A stretch of 64,000 bases of DNA from Streptococcus mitis (GCF_023109105.1 NZ_JALDTZ010000008.1:1-64000); one strand, 5' to 3'; shown: positions 8,828 through 18,291, counted from the stretch's first letter. A program made the numbers and translations. Notes: generated by a model not told the origin, from the sequence alone.

Positions 8828-9592
8828 TCACATATGACTAACGATTTCAAGACAGAGTTCTAAGGCCTTGCCAAAAGCTTCTGCCCCCCAGTCACGACTG
8901 TCGTAGTTATCTAGATCTGCCAAGGAATCTGCGGTAAAGAGCAGCTCTCCCCAGACAACCCCACGTAGTTGGGCTACTGCCGCAAGAGCTGCACACTCCA
9001 TCTCCACAACTGCACAGCCTTCTTCCTTACGATAGGCAACTTTTTCAGCTGTTTCTCGGTAAAAACCATCTGTCGACCAAGTCATAACCTCTTCATAAGG
9101 AATGCCTAGTTGTTCCAAGACTTGCTCGATGGCAGAAATCGCTTCGACATGTACATCCATATAACGAGAAGGCGCTACATAGTGGTAGCTGGTCCCCTCA
9201 TCTCGCAGGGCTCGGACTGGAACCAGAAAGGCATTTTCCTCTATATCGGCTAGGACGCCACAGGTTCCAGTGGAAATGATTTGTTCCACACCGTAGCCAA
9301 TCAACCAATCCATAAACTGGGCCGCTGGAGCAGAGCCAACGGGAGCCTGGGCAAGACAAATCTCCTCGCCCTTGTAGTTGATGACATAGACTGGATAAGT
9401 CTTGGTGGCAGAAATGAACTCGCCAACGCACTCTGCTCCTATTTCCTGGGCGTAGCGGTCAATCTCCTCCTCCAAAAATGCATAGATACACTTCTTTGGC
9501 AATTGTAAATCTAATCCTTCGTGATTTGGCATGATGACTGCCTGAGGATTGTCATCAAATTCTAAAATAGGAATGGCATGTTTTTGAATCAT
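8828..9592 (-). CDS. Nucleoside phosphorylase (PNP/UDP family)
   Basis: 254-residue cytoplasmic enzyme of the PNP_UDP_1 family. The phosphate/ribose region ISTGTCGVL (about 110-120) and the nucleoside-site segment VVEMECAALAAVAQ (about 197-210) are visible. These enzymes split nucleosides with phosphate into base and ribose-1-phosphate. Whether the preferred base is uracil or a purine cannot be told from sequence. The ribosome binding site is AGAGGAGGTGC. The following trkH gene starts 33 bp beyond its stop. Confidence 0.87.
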   Translation of the reverse strand: MIQKHAIPILEFDDNPQAVIMPNHEGLDLQLPKKCIYAFLEEEIDRYAQEIGAECVGEFISATKTYPVYVINYKGEEICLAQAPVGSAPAAQFMDWLIGYGVEQIISTGTCGVLADIEENAFLVPVRALRDEGTSYHYVAPSRYMDVHVEAISAIEQVLEQLGIPYEEVMTWSTDGFYRETAEKVAYRKEEGCAVVEMECAALAAVAQLRGVVWGELLFTADSLADLDNYDSRDWGAEAFGKALELCLEIVSHM

Positions 9593-9724
9593 AAAGCACC
9601 TCCTCTAAATTTGTACTATTATAACAAAAGCTAAACGAAAGTCAAGACGGGAGGCTAAGTCAAATCAGAAAAACCTACCTTAAGTAGGAAACAACAATTA
9701 AATGCTTTTTTCGTCATAATAAAA

Positions 9725-9753
9725 TTGCTATAGCTTAGGAATTAGTTTATAAT
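9725..9753 (+). promoter_or_regulatory. Promoter of the DUF3290-DUF421 operon
   Basis: TTGCTA and TATAAT are separated by 17 bp, about 27 bp before the start at 9783. Confidence 0.7.
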
Positions 9754-9782
9754 AGATTGAATTTAAAAAAGGGAGAAATCTT

Positions 9783-10235
9783 ATGAAATTCTATTCATAT
9801 GACTATGTTCTCAGTCAGATTAGTCAACAGAATTGGACCATGATTATTGTGTCGACATTCTTAGTGATTGTGACTGGATTCTTTGCATTTAAGGCTTTCA
9901 AAGATAAAAGAGGGAGTAAGTTCCGTGAATTATCGCTCATTTCTATTTTGACCTTAATTGCTTTTGTATTGATTAGCATTACGAATTTTCAAAACAGCCA
10001 ATCCAATGATAATCAATTTCGTAGTTCCTTACACTTCATCGAGATTGTATCAAAAGAGTTAGGTGTTGATAAAAAAGATATTTATGTCAATACTTCAGCT
10101 ACTACTGATGGAGCTATTATTAAGGTTGGCGACAATTTTTATCGTGCCATTAGCGGGACTGACCAAGATAGCTATTTGTTAGAAAAGATGGAACTCTATA
10201 AATCAGATGTTGAACTCGTGGAGGTTGAAAAATGA
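9783..10235 (+). CDS. DUF3290 membrane protein
   Basis: 150 residues. A membrane helix (about 19-36, WTMIIVSTFLVIVTGFFAF) and a second one (about 50-68) are followed by a soluble C-terminal half with DKKDIYVNTS. This is the DUF3290 family, almost always found beside a DUF421 (YetF) gene, as here. The stop overlaps the next start by 4 bp. Function is unknown. The ribosome binding site is AAAAAGGGAG. Confidence 0.75.
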   Translation: MKFYSYDYVLSQISQQNWTMIIVSTFLVIVTGFFAFKAFKDKRGSKFRELSLISILTLIAFVLISITNFQNSQSNDNQFRSSLHFIEIVSKELGVDKKDIYVNTSATTDGAIIKVGDNFYRAISGTDQDSYLLEKMELYKSDVELVEVEK

Positions 10236-10864
10236 TAAGCTTTTTTGCTACGATTGCAATTAAATTGGCCTTGGGGCTACTTTCTCTTGTTTTTGTTATT
10301 AACGTAACAGGTAAAGGAAATTTAGCACCAAGTTCTGCAGTAGATCAAATCCAGAACTTTGTTCTCGGGGGTATTATCGGTGGGGTTATCTACAATAGCT
10401 CGATTACCATCATCCAATACGTAACAATCTTAATCATCTGGACTATTCTCATCCTGCTCCTTAAATGGTTGAATACCAATATTTCCTTTTTCAAACACTT
10501 AATTGACGGGAAACCAACTATTATCATCAAAAATGGTAAGTTAGATCCTGAAGCCTGTCGCACAAAAGGTCTTGCAGCTGCAGATGTAGCTCTTAAATTG
10601 CGCGCTCAAGGAATCTTCCAATTGAAGGATGTCAAGAGAGGTGTGATTGAGCAAAACGGACAGCTGATTGTCGTAAGAATGGGTGACGAGAATCCTAAGT
10701 ACCCAATCATCACAGATGGTGTTGTCCAAGTTGAAATCTTAGAAACCATTGGCAAATCCGAGGAGTGGCTAACTGAGAAATTGAAAGAAGAAGGTTTCGA
10801 AGAAGTCTCAAATATCTTTATCGCTGAATATGATAAAGGTCAATTGAATATTGTAACCTATTAA
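10232..10864 (+). CDS. DUF421 (YetF-like) membrane protein
   Basis: 210 residues. Three N-terminal membrane helices (about 5-25, 45-60, 65-85) are followed by the cytoplasmic YetF domain. The conserved segment includes DGKPTIIIKNGKLD and the later DVALKLRAQGIFQLKDV. In Bacillus YetF-family proteins are linked to the cell surface or spore coat. The role in streptococci is unknown. It is translationally coupled to the DUF3290 gene and closed by a terminator. Confidence 0.8.
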   Translation: MISFFATIAIKLALGLLSLVFVINVTGKGNLAPSSAVDQIQNFVLGGIIGGVIYNSSITIIQYVTILIIWTILILLLKWLNTNISFFKHLIDGKPTIIIKNGKLDPEACRTKGLAAADVALKLRAQGIFQLKDVKRGVIEQNGQLIVVRMGDENPKYPIITDGVVQVEILETIGKSEEWLTEKLKEEGFEEVSNIFIAEYDKGQLNIVTY

Positions 10865-10870
10865 AAAATA

Positions 10871-10898
10871 AACTGATGCTTTTCGTATCAGTTTTTTG
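10871..10898 (+). terminator. Terminator of the DUF421 operon
   Basis: AACTGAT and ATCAGTT arms followed by TTTTTG. Confidence 0.75.
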
Positions 10899-10980
10899 CT
10901 TTTTAGCATAAAAGGGTATATACTTAAACCAATATCTGATGTAATTTAGATAATACAAAAAATTAACGGAGGTATCCCCC

Positions 10981-11184
10981 ATGTCAATCGAAGAAAAATT
11001 CAACCAAGCTAAAGGTTCTGTTAAAGAAGGCTTTGGTAAACTAACTGGCGATACAAAAACTCAAACAGAAGGAGCTGCAGAAAAGGTAGCTTCAAAAGCT
11101 AAAGAAGTTGCTGAAGATGCAAAAGAAGCTGTCGAAGGTGCAGTATCTGGCGTAAAAAACATCTTTAAAAAAGACGGAGAATAA
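10981..11184 (+). CDS. CsbD-family stress protein
   Basis: 67-residue hydrophilic, Ala/Lys/Glu-rich protein beginning [20 protein letters not shown], the CsbD signature. CsbD-like proteins are abundant general-stress proteins of unknown biochemical role. The ribosome binding site is ACGGAGGTATCCCCC. It is monocistronic, with a strong hairpin after it. Confidence 0.88.
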   Translation: MSIEEKFNQAKGSVKEGFGKLTGDTKTQTEGAAEKVASKAKEVAEDAKEAVEGAVSGVKNIFKKDGE

Positions 11185-11210
11185 TTCTTTCTCGTCCTAA
11201 TAACATAAGA

Positions 11211-11256
11211 AACTCTTATTCCAAGCTGTTAATATGCTAGGGATAAGAGTTTTTTC
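11211..11256 (+). terminator. Terminator of the CsbD gene
   Basis: AACTCTTAT and ATAAGAGTT arms followed by TTTTT. Confidence 0.8.
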
Positions 11257-11346
11257 TTTAAATTATTATGTTTTTTAATATTAGAAAATACTTCTTATGA
11301 TGTGTTGCTCAACCTAAAGCAAAAAGAACTAATTCCTATACTCCTC

Positions 11347-11970
11347 CTATTTCCACAAACCACCTAAGATTTGTTTTTCCAATAAGCCTAAGTCCTCTTC
11401 ACTAATTTCGACATTGTCACCAATGATATATAGTTGAGAGAAGTAAGCTAACAATGGACCTATACAGATGCGAACCATTTGAGGAATCGTTATCTCTGGA
11501 TTTACACGTGGATCTGCTAGCAATTCCTTATGAAGCACTCGAAGTTTATCTTGAATAGCATTCCAGATAAAAATCTGTTCATTTTTTAGTTTTTTATTTG
11601 AAAAACTCTCTTGTAGAATGATTTTCATCAAGGCACGATTTTTTTTGAGATAGCTCATACGATTATGGACGAGATAACGAACCCTCTCTTCTGTCGTTTC
11701 AAAAGCTAAGAGTTCCTCAAAAAAACTACCGAGAATGCCTGGGACTACAGGATGTAAAATAGCCGTCAGTAAATCATCCTTCGTCTTAAAATACTTAAAC
11801 AAAGTTGCCTGGCTTAGTCCAGCACGCTCAGCTATGTGAAGAGTTGAGGTCCCATGGTAACTCCTGGTTGATATGAGATCCACTGCTGCCTGCATGATTT
11901 TTTTCTTTCCTTGAGGGTAATTCGCTTCTTCTAAGTAATCTTCAAACGATTCAAAAACAGTCTTATCCAT
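11347..11970 (-). CDS. TetR-family regulator of the ABC exporter
   Basis: About 207 residues. The N-terminal helix-turn-helix (about 25-70) contains TLHIAERAGLSQATLFKYFK, typical of TetR repressors. The C-terminal ligand domain is divergent. I prefer the start at 11970 (MDKTVFESF), which has AAAGGTG about 10 bp upstream. It is the third gene of an operon with the ATPase and permease, and two perfect palindromes in the operon promoter are its probable operators. That would make it autoregulatory. The inducer is unknown. Confidence 0.87.
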   Translation of the reverse strand: MDKTVFESFEDYLEEANYPQGKKKIMQAAVDLISTRSYHGTSTLHIAERAGLSQATLFKYFKTKDDLLTAILHPVVPGILGSFFEELLAFETTEERVRYLVHNRMSYLKKNRALMKIILQESFSNKKLKNEQIFIWNAIQDKLRVLHKELLADPRVNPEITIPQMVRICIGPLLAYFSQLYIIGDNVEISEEDLGLLEKQILGGLWK

Positions 11971-12009
11971 CCAATCTTCACACCTTTTTAGCATTATTTA
12001 TGTTGATTT

Positions 12010-13092
12010 CTAAACTTTACGATAACGACGCAATCCAACAATATTGAGAATTGTTAAAATGATCAAGAAAATCATTAAAACACCAAGATTTGACAAAATA
12101 TCACCAAGATTGTGTCCGTAAAGAATAATCTGGCTTATTGCATCACCAGAATAGGTTAATGGCAAAAATTTCCCCACAGTTGGAGCCCATTCTCCCATGG
12201 ATGACAATGGAATAATTCCTGAGAAAAAAAGTTGGGGCATAATCACGAGAGGAATAAATTGCATCATTTGGAATTCTGATTTTGCTAGAGTAGACAAGAG
12301 AATTCCAAAAGCTAGTGCTACAAGAGCCAGTACCACATTAACTATTATAACATTTAAAATATTTCCTACAACTTCTACATCTAGTAGCCAAATTGCTGCT
12401 AAAACGACAACTGCCGTTTGAAAAATCGCAATAATACCGTAAGACAACATATAGCCATAGACGATTTCAGAACGTTTCACTGGGGTTGCTAACAAGCGAT
12501 CCAAGGTTCCACTTGTTCGCTCTTTCAACAGTGCCATACCAGAAATCAAAAAGACAAAGAAGAAGACCACAAAGCCAATTAAAATTGGAATCATACGTGC
12601 AAAGAATCCAGTATTTTTATCTCCATATTGGTAAGATTCTTTGATTTCAGGCGCCTTTTCATCTAATTTCAATTGTGGAAGAGCTTGTTTGACACGAGAT
12701 AATAACTGATCGGTGCCTTCATTGACGATACTTGTTCGTAACACTTGTCGTGTCATAGTTGTTTTAGAAGCATCCGTATTTGCGTAGTCGACCTGATACT
12801 CACCATCTTTATACGATATGACTGCATCTACTTTCTCGTCAGCTAGAGCTTTTTTAGCCTGATCTAAGTCTTGATAAGTCTCGACGTCCACATGATCGAG
12901 CTCATCCATTTTTGTTACCAAACCAGTTGGTAGATCTTGTGTCGCTAACTTGACATTCACGGTTGTACTAGCTGAAAACATGAGGTTCATCAGCCACATA
13001 ATAAATACCGGCGCTACAAACATCATAGCCAAGGTTCGTTTGTCACGAAGCAATTCTTTGATAACTTTTTTAGCAATAGCAATGGTTCTCAT
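12010..13092 (-). CDS. ABC-2 type exporter permease
   Basis: 360 residues. One N-terminal membrane helix (about 22-42), then a large extracytoplasmic domain (about 45-165), then five helices in the C-terminal half, the ABC-2 membrane (YhgE/NodJ-like) architecture. LLKERTSGTLDRLLATPVKRSEI is the conserved coupling segment. It starts 1 bp after the ATPase stop. The pair probably exports a drug or lipid-like compound; the substrate is not predictable. Confidence 0.87.
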   Translation of the reverse strand: MRTIAIAKKVIKELLRDKRTLAMMFVAPVFIMWLMNLMFSASTTVNVKLATQDLPTGLVTKMDELDHVDVETYQDLDQAKKALADEKVDAVISYKDGEYQVDYANTDASKTTMTRQVLRTSIVNEGTDQLLSRVKQALPQLKLDEKAPEIKESYQYGDKNTGFFARMIPILIGFVVFFFVFLISGMALLKERTSGTLDRLLATPVKRSEIVYGYMLSYGIIAIFQTAVVVLAAIWLLDVEVVGNILNVIIVNVVLALVALAFGILLSTLAKSEFQMMQFIPLVIMPQLFFSGIIPLSSMGEWAPTVGKFLPLTYSGDAISQIILYGHNLGDILSNLGVLMIFLIILTILNIVGLRRYRKV

Positions 13093-13093
13093 C

Positions 13094-13810
13094 TTACTCT
13101 CCTTCTGCTTTCAAAAAGACTTCTTCAATACTTGAAACTTGATAACTATCTTTTAAGTGTTGCGGTGTATCAAAAGCAATGATTTTTCCACCTAATAATA
13201 AGCCGACCTTATCCGTTAACTCTGCTTCATCCATAACATGGGTAGTAACTAATATCCCTACCCCATTGTCTCTAAGCGCGAATAATTCTTTCCAGATTTT
13301 CTTTCGAAGAGAAGGGTCGATTCCAACTGTCGGTTCGTCCAAAATCAAGAGCTGAGGATTCCCCAGAAGCGCGACGGCTAAAGACAAGCGTCGCTTCATT
13401 CCTCCAGAATAACCGGATACCGTTTTATTCAAATGCTCTGTCAGATCCACAACTTGAGCCACATGGGCAATTTCAGCTGTCAGATCTCTTTTGGATAGCC
13501 CTTTTAGCTGACCAAAAAATTCTAGATTTTCTTGACCTGACAAGGCCTCATAAAGAGCATCAGACTGAGCCATATAGCCAATATCACCTAAAATATGACG
13601 ATTTGGCATAGTATGGTCCAAGACTAAAGCGATACCGCTATCCGCCTTTTCCATTCCTAGCATGGTTTTAATCATAGTTGATTTACCAGCACCTGATGGA
13701 CCGATTAGACCAATGATTTCTCCAGGCTGTAAATCAAAACCAACGTGATCTAAGACCATTTGACGACCAAAAGATTTTTCTAAATCTTTTAAATGTAACA
13801 ATTTTTTCAT
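13094..13810 (-). CDS. ABC exporter ATP-binding protein
   Basis: About 238 residues starting MKKLLHLKDLEKSFG (RBS TAGGAGGATTCAA). Walker A GPSGAGKST (about 38-46), Q loop AQSDALYEALS, signature SGGMKRRLSLA, Walker B LLILDEPTVGID and the H-loop TTHVMDEAEL are all intact. It energises the permease encoded next. The first gene of the TetR-regulated operon. Confidence 0.92.
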   Translation of the reverse strand: MKKLLHLKDLEKSFGRQMVLDHVGFDLQPGEIIGLIGPSGAGKSTMIKTMLGMEKADSGIALVLDHTMPNRHILGDIGYMAQSDALYEALSGQENLEFFGQLKGLSKRDLTAEIAHVAQVVDLTEHLNKTVSGYSGGMKRRLSLAVALLGNPQLLILDEPTVGIDPSLRKKIWKELFALRDNGVGILVTTHVMDEAELTDKVGLLLGGKIIAFDTPQHLKDSYQVSSIEEVFLKAEGE

Positions 13811-13824
13811 TTGAATCCTCCTAG

Positions 13825-13886
13825 GTGAGTATTTACTCACTTTTGAAATATAAAACTATTATAGTGAGTATCCACTCACTTGTCAA
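13825..13886 (-). promoter_or_regulatory. Promoter with twin TetR operators
   Basis: On the minus strand TTGACA (13881-13886) and TATAAT (13858-13863) are separated by 17 bp. The spacer is filled by the palindrome AGTGAGT-ATCC-ACTCACT (13863-13880 on the plus strand). A second copy, GTGAGT-ATTT-ACTCAC (13825-13840), lies just before the ribosome binding site. Centres are 39 bp apart. Confidence 0.88.
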
Positions 13887-13907
13887 GTTGAAAGTTGATA
13901 GTTGAAA

Positions 13908-13944
13908 AAAATCTCCCTTCTCTTTCGAGAAAGGAGATTTTTAT
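13908..13944 (-). terminator. Terminator of the carbohydrate-binding lipoprotein gene
   Basis: AAATCTCC and GGAGATTT arms with an inner CTTTCTCGAAAG-like stem and T-rich flanks. It is probably bidirectional. Confidence 0.65.
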
Positions 13945-13945
13945 T

Positions 13946-15169
13946 TTATGGTCGTCCACCAGGGCCTCCATTTCCTTGAGGGCCACCGCCAGGTGCCCCT
14001 CCGCCTCCAGGCATAGAACTGACAATCTCAGTTTGTTTTTCACCATTGAGATAGATATCTCCGCCTGTGTAGGTCGCTGTTCCATCAAAGTCAAAACCAG
14101 TTTGACCAGTCATTTTGATGGTTCCTCCATTAACTGTAATATTACCATTTGAGTCAATTGGATCCGTGTCCCCTTGACCAACTTCAACCGTCAAGTTCCC
14201 ACCATTCATAGTGAAGAAAATTTCACTTTGTTGAGCATTTTTGTTGGCTGCATTGACACCATCATCCGTTGAATAGATGGCGATATCTCCACCGTTGATA
14301 GTAATTGACTTACCTTCAAGCCCTTCTGTAGAGTTCTTGACGGTGTAAGTACCACTATCGATGACCAAATCACCTGATGCATGGATCCCATCATCACCAG
14401 CAGTAACAGTGATGGTATTGTCAGATAGATACATGGTTCCAACAGAAGTATCTTCATCATTGTCGACCTTGACGCCGTCTTCCTTGGCATCGATAGTCAT
14501 GGTTGTACCAGTGATATTAAGTTCATCATTGACATTAAAGGCATCTCCTACCGATGTGATGTTAAAGGTTCCACCTGTGATGTGAAGTGTATCGTTAGCT
14601 TTGATACCGTTGTTTTTCTTACCATCCACATTGAGAGTTCCTTTACCATTGATGGTCAAGTCCACTTTAGAGAAGAGGGCTGCGTCTGCCTTTTCATCAC
14701 TATTAGAAGCTGAATCTGACAGGCTATTGGTTGTCCCATCTGCTAGAGTTAGATATACATGACCTGCTGATGTGGCAAAAATGGCTGCATTGGTATTGGT
14801 CATGGTCACACCCTTTAGAACAATATGTACATCATCAGTCTTTTCGGCTTCAATCTTGATTTGAACACCGTCAGATTGACCAGAAATGACATTGGTACCT
14901 GCTTTTGAGATAGTCACTGTTGAACCAGAAACTGTCACACCATCTCCAGAAACACTTGCAGATGAGCCAGATAGCTCAATCTTAGAGGCTGTGCTTTCAT
15001 CATAAGAAGCGTCGTAGTCCTTCTCTGTGAAATAGGAAGTTTGGTTTGTTGTTGTTGCATTATTTGTAGTTGCATTGGTATTGGATGTAGTTGTTGACTG
15101 CGCACATGCTACCACCAGCACCATTGCTGTTAGACTCGTTGCAAGTAGGGTCCATTTTTTTGATTTCAT
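13946..15169 (-). CDS. Carbohydrate-binding domain lipoprotein
   Basis: 407 residues. Lipoprotein signal with lipobox VVAC (Cys about 22), then a Ser/Thr/Asn-rich linker. A long region (about 60-380) follows with repeated beta-strand units such as DDGIHASGDLVIDSGTY and TDDGVNAANKN, a right-handed beta-helix pattern seen in DUF4353 carbohydrate-binding proteins. The C-terminus is a Gly/Pro-rich tail (PGGGGAPGGGPQGNGG). The ligand is unknown. It is monocistronic. Confidence 0.75.
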   Translation of the reverse strand: MKSKKWTLLATSLTAMVLVVACAQSTTTSNTNATTNNATTTNQTSYFTEKDYDASYDESTASKIELSGSSASVSGDGVTVSGSTVTISKAGTNVISGQSDGVQIKIEAEKTDDVHIVLKGVTMTNTNAAIFATSAGHVYLTLADGTTNSLSDSASNSDEKADAALFSKVDLTINGKGTLNVDGKKNNGIKANDTLHITGGTFNITSVGDAFNVNDELNITGTTMTIDAKEDGVKVDNDEDTSVGTMYLSDNTITVTAGDDGIHASGDLVIDSGTYTVKNSTEGLEGKSITINGGDIAIYSTDDGVNAANKNAQQSEIFFTMNGGNLTVEVGQGDTDPIDSNGNITVNGGTIKMTGQTGFDFDGTATYTGGDIYLNGEKQTEIVSSMPGGGGAPGGGPQGNGGPGGRP

Positions 15170-15311
15170 ACTTTTTTCCTATCCTTCATATAGCTTGAGC
15201 TTAGTTTACAGGGGAAGTCTGAAAAAAATCTAAACTTTTTCTGAAAGTTTTCTTAAATTTAGATGCTGAGATAGATTAGTAGGTGATAAGACAAAATATT
15301 TTTGAAAAGCA

Positions 15312-15346
15312 AAAAAGACAAACGCCAAAAATGACATTTGTCTACG
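15312..15346 (-). terminator. Terminator of the acetyltransferase gene
   Basis: Read on the minus strand, AGACAAA and TTTGTCT arms are followed by TTTTT. A second hairpin (GAACAGC/GCTGTTC at about 15356-15374) lies between it and the gene. Confidence 0.7.
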
Positions 15347-15379
15347 TTCTGAAAGAACAGCCCCAGCTGTTCTTTCTTT

Positions 15380-15943
15380 TTAATTTTCTTTTACAGGGAT
15401 TTCCTTAATCACACGCGCAGGATTGCCACCCAAAACAACATTGTCTCCAAAGGACTTTGTAATCACGGCCCCTGCTCCTGCAACAACGTTATCTCCCAGT
15501 GTCACTCCAGGAAGGACAATGACACCACCACCAGCCCAGAAATTATCACCGATGGTGATGGGCTTGCCGTATTCAACACCTGAATTACGATCCTGCGGGT
15601 CCAGTGGATGGAGTGGAGTCAAGAACTGACAGTTGGGACCAATCATGGCATTGTCCCCGATGCGAATCGGACAAACATCCAGCATAGTCAAGTTCCAATT
15701 AGAATAAAAATTTTCCCCTAGATGGATATTGACCCCATAATCGACTACCAGTCGTGGATTGACATAGAGATTTTCCCCAGTTGACCCAAACCAAGTCTTG
15801 ATAATTTCCGTCCCTTTCAAGGGATCTTCTTCCTTGTTAAAGGCAGTCTGTTTTTGGCGAGAAGCCTGAGCCAAGGCCCGCAACTCGGGATCAAATGGAT
15901 GATAGGGTTCTCCCGCTATCATTTTCTGGTATTCACTGGTCAT
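15380..15943 (-). CDS. Maltose/galactoside-type O-acetyltransferase
   Basis: 187 residues. An N-terminal Mac domain (YQKMIAGEPYHPFDPELRAL) is followed by left-handed beta-helix hexapeptide repeats (about 70-180), with the catalytic His segment TPLHPLDPQDRN. It transfers acetyl from acetyl-CoA to a sugar hydroxyl. The start at 15943 is set by AAGGAGAAGAGTACA. Substrate assignment (maltose versus galactoside) is not possible from sequence alone. Confidence 0.85.
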   Translation of the reverse strand: MTSEYQKMIAGEPYHPFDPELRALAQASRQKQTAFNKEEDPLKGTEIIKTWFGSTGENLYVNPRLVVDYGVNIHLGENFYSNWNLTMLDVCPIRIGDNAMIGPNCQFLTPLHPLDPQDRNSGVEYGKPITIGDNFWAGGGVIVLPGVTLGDNVVAGAGAVITKSFGDNVVLGGNPARVIKEIPVKEN

Positions 15944-16049
15944 TGTACTCTTCTCCTTATTCCCTACTATCATATCAAATTTTCTACCTATCTGACTAGG
16001 ATAAGGAGTACTTTCTACAGTTTATACTCTGATTTTCATCACATCTTGC

Positions 16050-16903
16050 CTATCTTGCTAAACGAATACGGGTCACGATTCCGTCTGGGTCTGTGATTTC
16101 CAGCTGGCTAGATGTCAGCCATTTGATTGGAGCATCAACTTCTTGTGCTCGTTGCGCAATCGCTAACAGTTCTTCTTTATGTGCGACTTCAATGACATAG
16201 TAGGCTAAACCTGGCAAGCCTTGCTTACGCGGAGCCAGATTTTTTCCCCCCATTCATTGACTGCTAAATGATGATGGTAGTCCCCAGCTGCAATCCAACT
16301 GGCGCTAGGCACACTGAATTTATCCTCTAGTCCCAACACCTTTTGATAAAACTGGCTGGACTTTCGACTATCTTTAACAGAAAGATGGATATGTCCCATT
16401 CTCGTACCATCTGCTAGGATAAAAGGCTCTACTCTTTCCCCCAACTCATAGATGTCCTGCGCCGCAAGAGCCTCAGTAACTCCGATAATACGTCCATCTT
16501 CTCGAATATCCCATGTGGAAACCGGCTTATCTCGATAGAGTTCAATGCCATTTCCCTCCAAATCCTCCAAGTAAAGAGCTTCACTGTAACCATGGTCTGC
16601 ACCGCCAATAAGAGGAATCTGTAAATCTGTCAGATGTTTCAAGACATCAGCCAAGGCCTTTCGTGTCGGCAAGAGAATAGCTAGATGGTAAAGGCCATAA
16701 TGTTTCCTTACTTCACCGCTCTCTTGTGCTTGAATCAGCTGTACCAAGGCTTTTCCATCAAGACCTAGAACGGCCTCTATCTCAGTTTGAGATAAGATTT
16801 CTAAACCAAGCACTTGCTGATAAAAGGCTGTTTGACTGGCCAAATCCTTTACATTTAAAACTGCCTCTGCCAAATAAATGTGGCTCTTATATTCATAGGT
16901 CAT
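16050..16903 (-). pseudogene. Glyoxalase/dioxygenase-superfamily protein, frameshifted
   Basis: The reading frame from 16903 (MTYEYKSHIYLAEAVLNVKD, RBS AAAGGAGACATCC) contains two vicinal-oxygen-chelate (glyoxalase/CatE-like) modules, with putative metal ligands in HIYLAEA, ELYRDKP and GHIHLSV. It stops early near 16205. The C-terminal part continues in another frame to 16050 (GLAYYVIEVAHKEELL). The shift falls in a run of six G followed by six A on the coding strand (16240-16251). A seventh G would restore a 284-residue protein. This could be a fixed mutation, slippage-based variation or a sequencing error. Confidence 0.85.
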
Positions 16904-16998
16904 AGGATGTCTCCTTTGTTGTAATTTTAATTATTACAACTATTATGTAACTTCTATCAAGAAAGTCAAGTCAGACAACTTGAAGCCTATATTCTAAC

Positions 16999-17034
16999 AA
17001 AAAGAGGTCAATGTTCGTCATCAACCTCTTTCCT
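16999..17034 (-). terminator. Terminator of the CAP-domain choline-binding protein gene
   Basis: Minus strand AAAGAGGTTGATG and its partner TGACCTCTTTTTG form the stem and T-run. Confidence 0.75.
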
Positions 17035-17094
17035 ATCATTCATTCTTTCTGCTAAGTAAGATGAATACTTTTCCTATGACTTGCTATTTTCAGC

Positions 17095-18291
17095 CTAGTT
17101 TACCCATTCACCATTGCCATTTACACGGTAACCATCTGGTGTTGTTGTGCTGACTGCCAAAGCTCCTGAACCATATGCATAGTACCAGTACTTGCCTACT
17201 TTAAACCAACCTGTCTTCATGACACCTGATTGATCAAGATAATACCAAGCACCATTTTCCTTGTACCAGCCTGTCTTCATAGCTCCTGAACCGTCAAAGT
17301 AGAACCATCTGCTACCATCTGTTCCCCAGCCTGTAAACATCGCGCCAGAACTATCAAGGAAATACCATGCTCCATCAACTTCTACAAATCCAGTCTGCAT
17401 GACACCTAAACCATTCAGATAGTACCATTTACCACCTGTTTTTACCCAGCCTGTCTTCACATCACCAGACTCATAAAAATACCATTTTCCATTAGATTGC
17501 ACCCAGCCAGACTGACTAGATGTAGATGTTCTAAAATCTTTCAACGATTTTTCTACAACTATAGCTTTACTTTTAACTGTTGAAAGGTTTGATGCAGTCA
17601 CTTCTGTATACTGAATAGCAGAACCATATCCACCAGCCAATTCCTCTGAAGAAGCATCATCACCTAAAGCTATAGAAATCGTTGCCACTTTCTGAGAACT
17701 AGCTTCATTTCTAAAAGCCGCAAGCCCCACATAGGTAAATTTAGAATTGATCAGAACCTCATAATAACCTGTAAATTCTTTAGATGTTCCACCCTTCTTT
17801 TTCGCTACATAATTCGCCTTCTCAGCATGCCAGTTTTCAATTGCTTTTAGAAAACCTTCATAGTTCACATCTAAAGCTTCTCCTCTTATACTATTACTAG
17901 ATGGAAAAGCAGTCCAGATTTCTTTCGTAGAAAGACGCTCAGGTTTTAAAGCTACTGACACCTCAGTAGCTCGTACAAAAGCAGTTTTCTCAAGATCAGT
18001 AGACCATTTAATAGGGACATACTTATCTACCAAACCTTCATCAGCTGCTTCCTTACGAATCTTATTAATAGCATCCAAAATAGCTTGTTTATCTGGAGTC
18101 AAAAATTCTCCCTTTAATCCAACCAAAACATTGCCACTAGCAGGGTTAAGCACTTCTGAACTCAAGACATTTTCATTTCTACCATCTGCAGATTGTGTTG
18201 CCACAAGTCTGTCATTGGCAAAAACATCATTTGTCAAAACTGCTCCAGCTAAAGTCAAAGCCAAGGCGCTAGCAAATACAATTTTCTTCAT
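17095..18291 (-). CDS. Choline-binding protein with CAP (SCP/PR1) domain
   Basis: 398 residues. Signal peptide (about 1-25). A CAP-type domain (about 65-205) contains ILDAINKIRKEAAD, a mid-domain WHAEKANYV and the YEVLINSKFTYVGLA segment. A linker is followed by about six choline-binding repeats (about 263-385; GWVKTGGKWYYLNGLG type). It would attach non-covalently to phosphocholine of teichoic acids. The catalytic or binding role of CAP domains in streptococci is unsettled. RBS AAAAGGAGAAAAAA. Confidence 0.85.
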   Translation of the reverse strand: MKKIVFASALALTLAGAVLTNDVFANDRLVATQSADGRNENVLSSEVLNPASGNVLVGLKGEFLTPDKQAILDAINKIRKEAADEGLVDKYVPIKWSTDLEKTAFVRATEVSVALKPERLSTKEIWTAFPSSNSIRGEALDVNYEGFLKAIENWHAEKANYVAKKKGGTSKEFTGYYEVLINSKFTYVGLAAFRNEASSQKVATISIALGDDASSEELAGGYGSAIQYTEVTASNLSTVKSKAIVVEKSLKDFRTSTSSQSGWVQSNGKWYFYESGDVKTGWVKTGGKWYYLNGLGVMQTGFVEVDGAWYFLDSSGAMFTGWGTDGSRWFYFDGSGAMKTGWYKENGAWYYLDQSGVMKTGWFKVGKYWYYAYGSGALAVSTTTPDGYRVNGNGEWVN

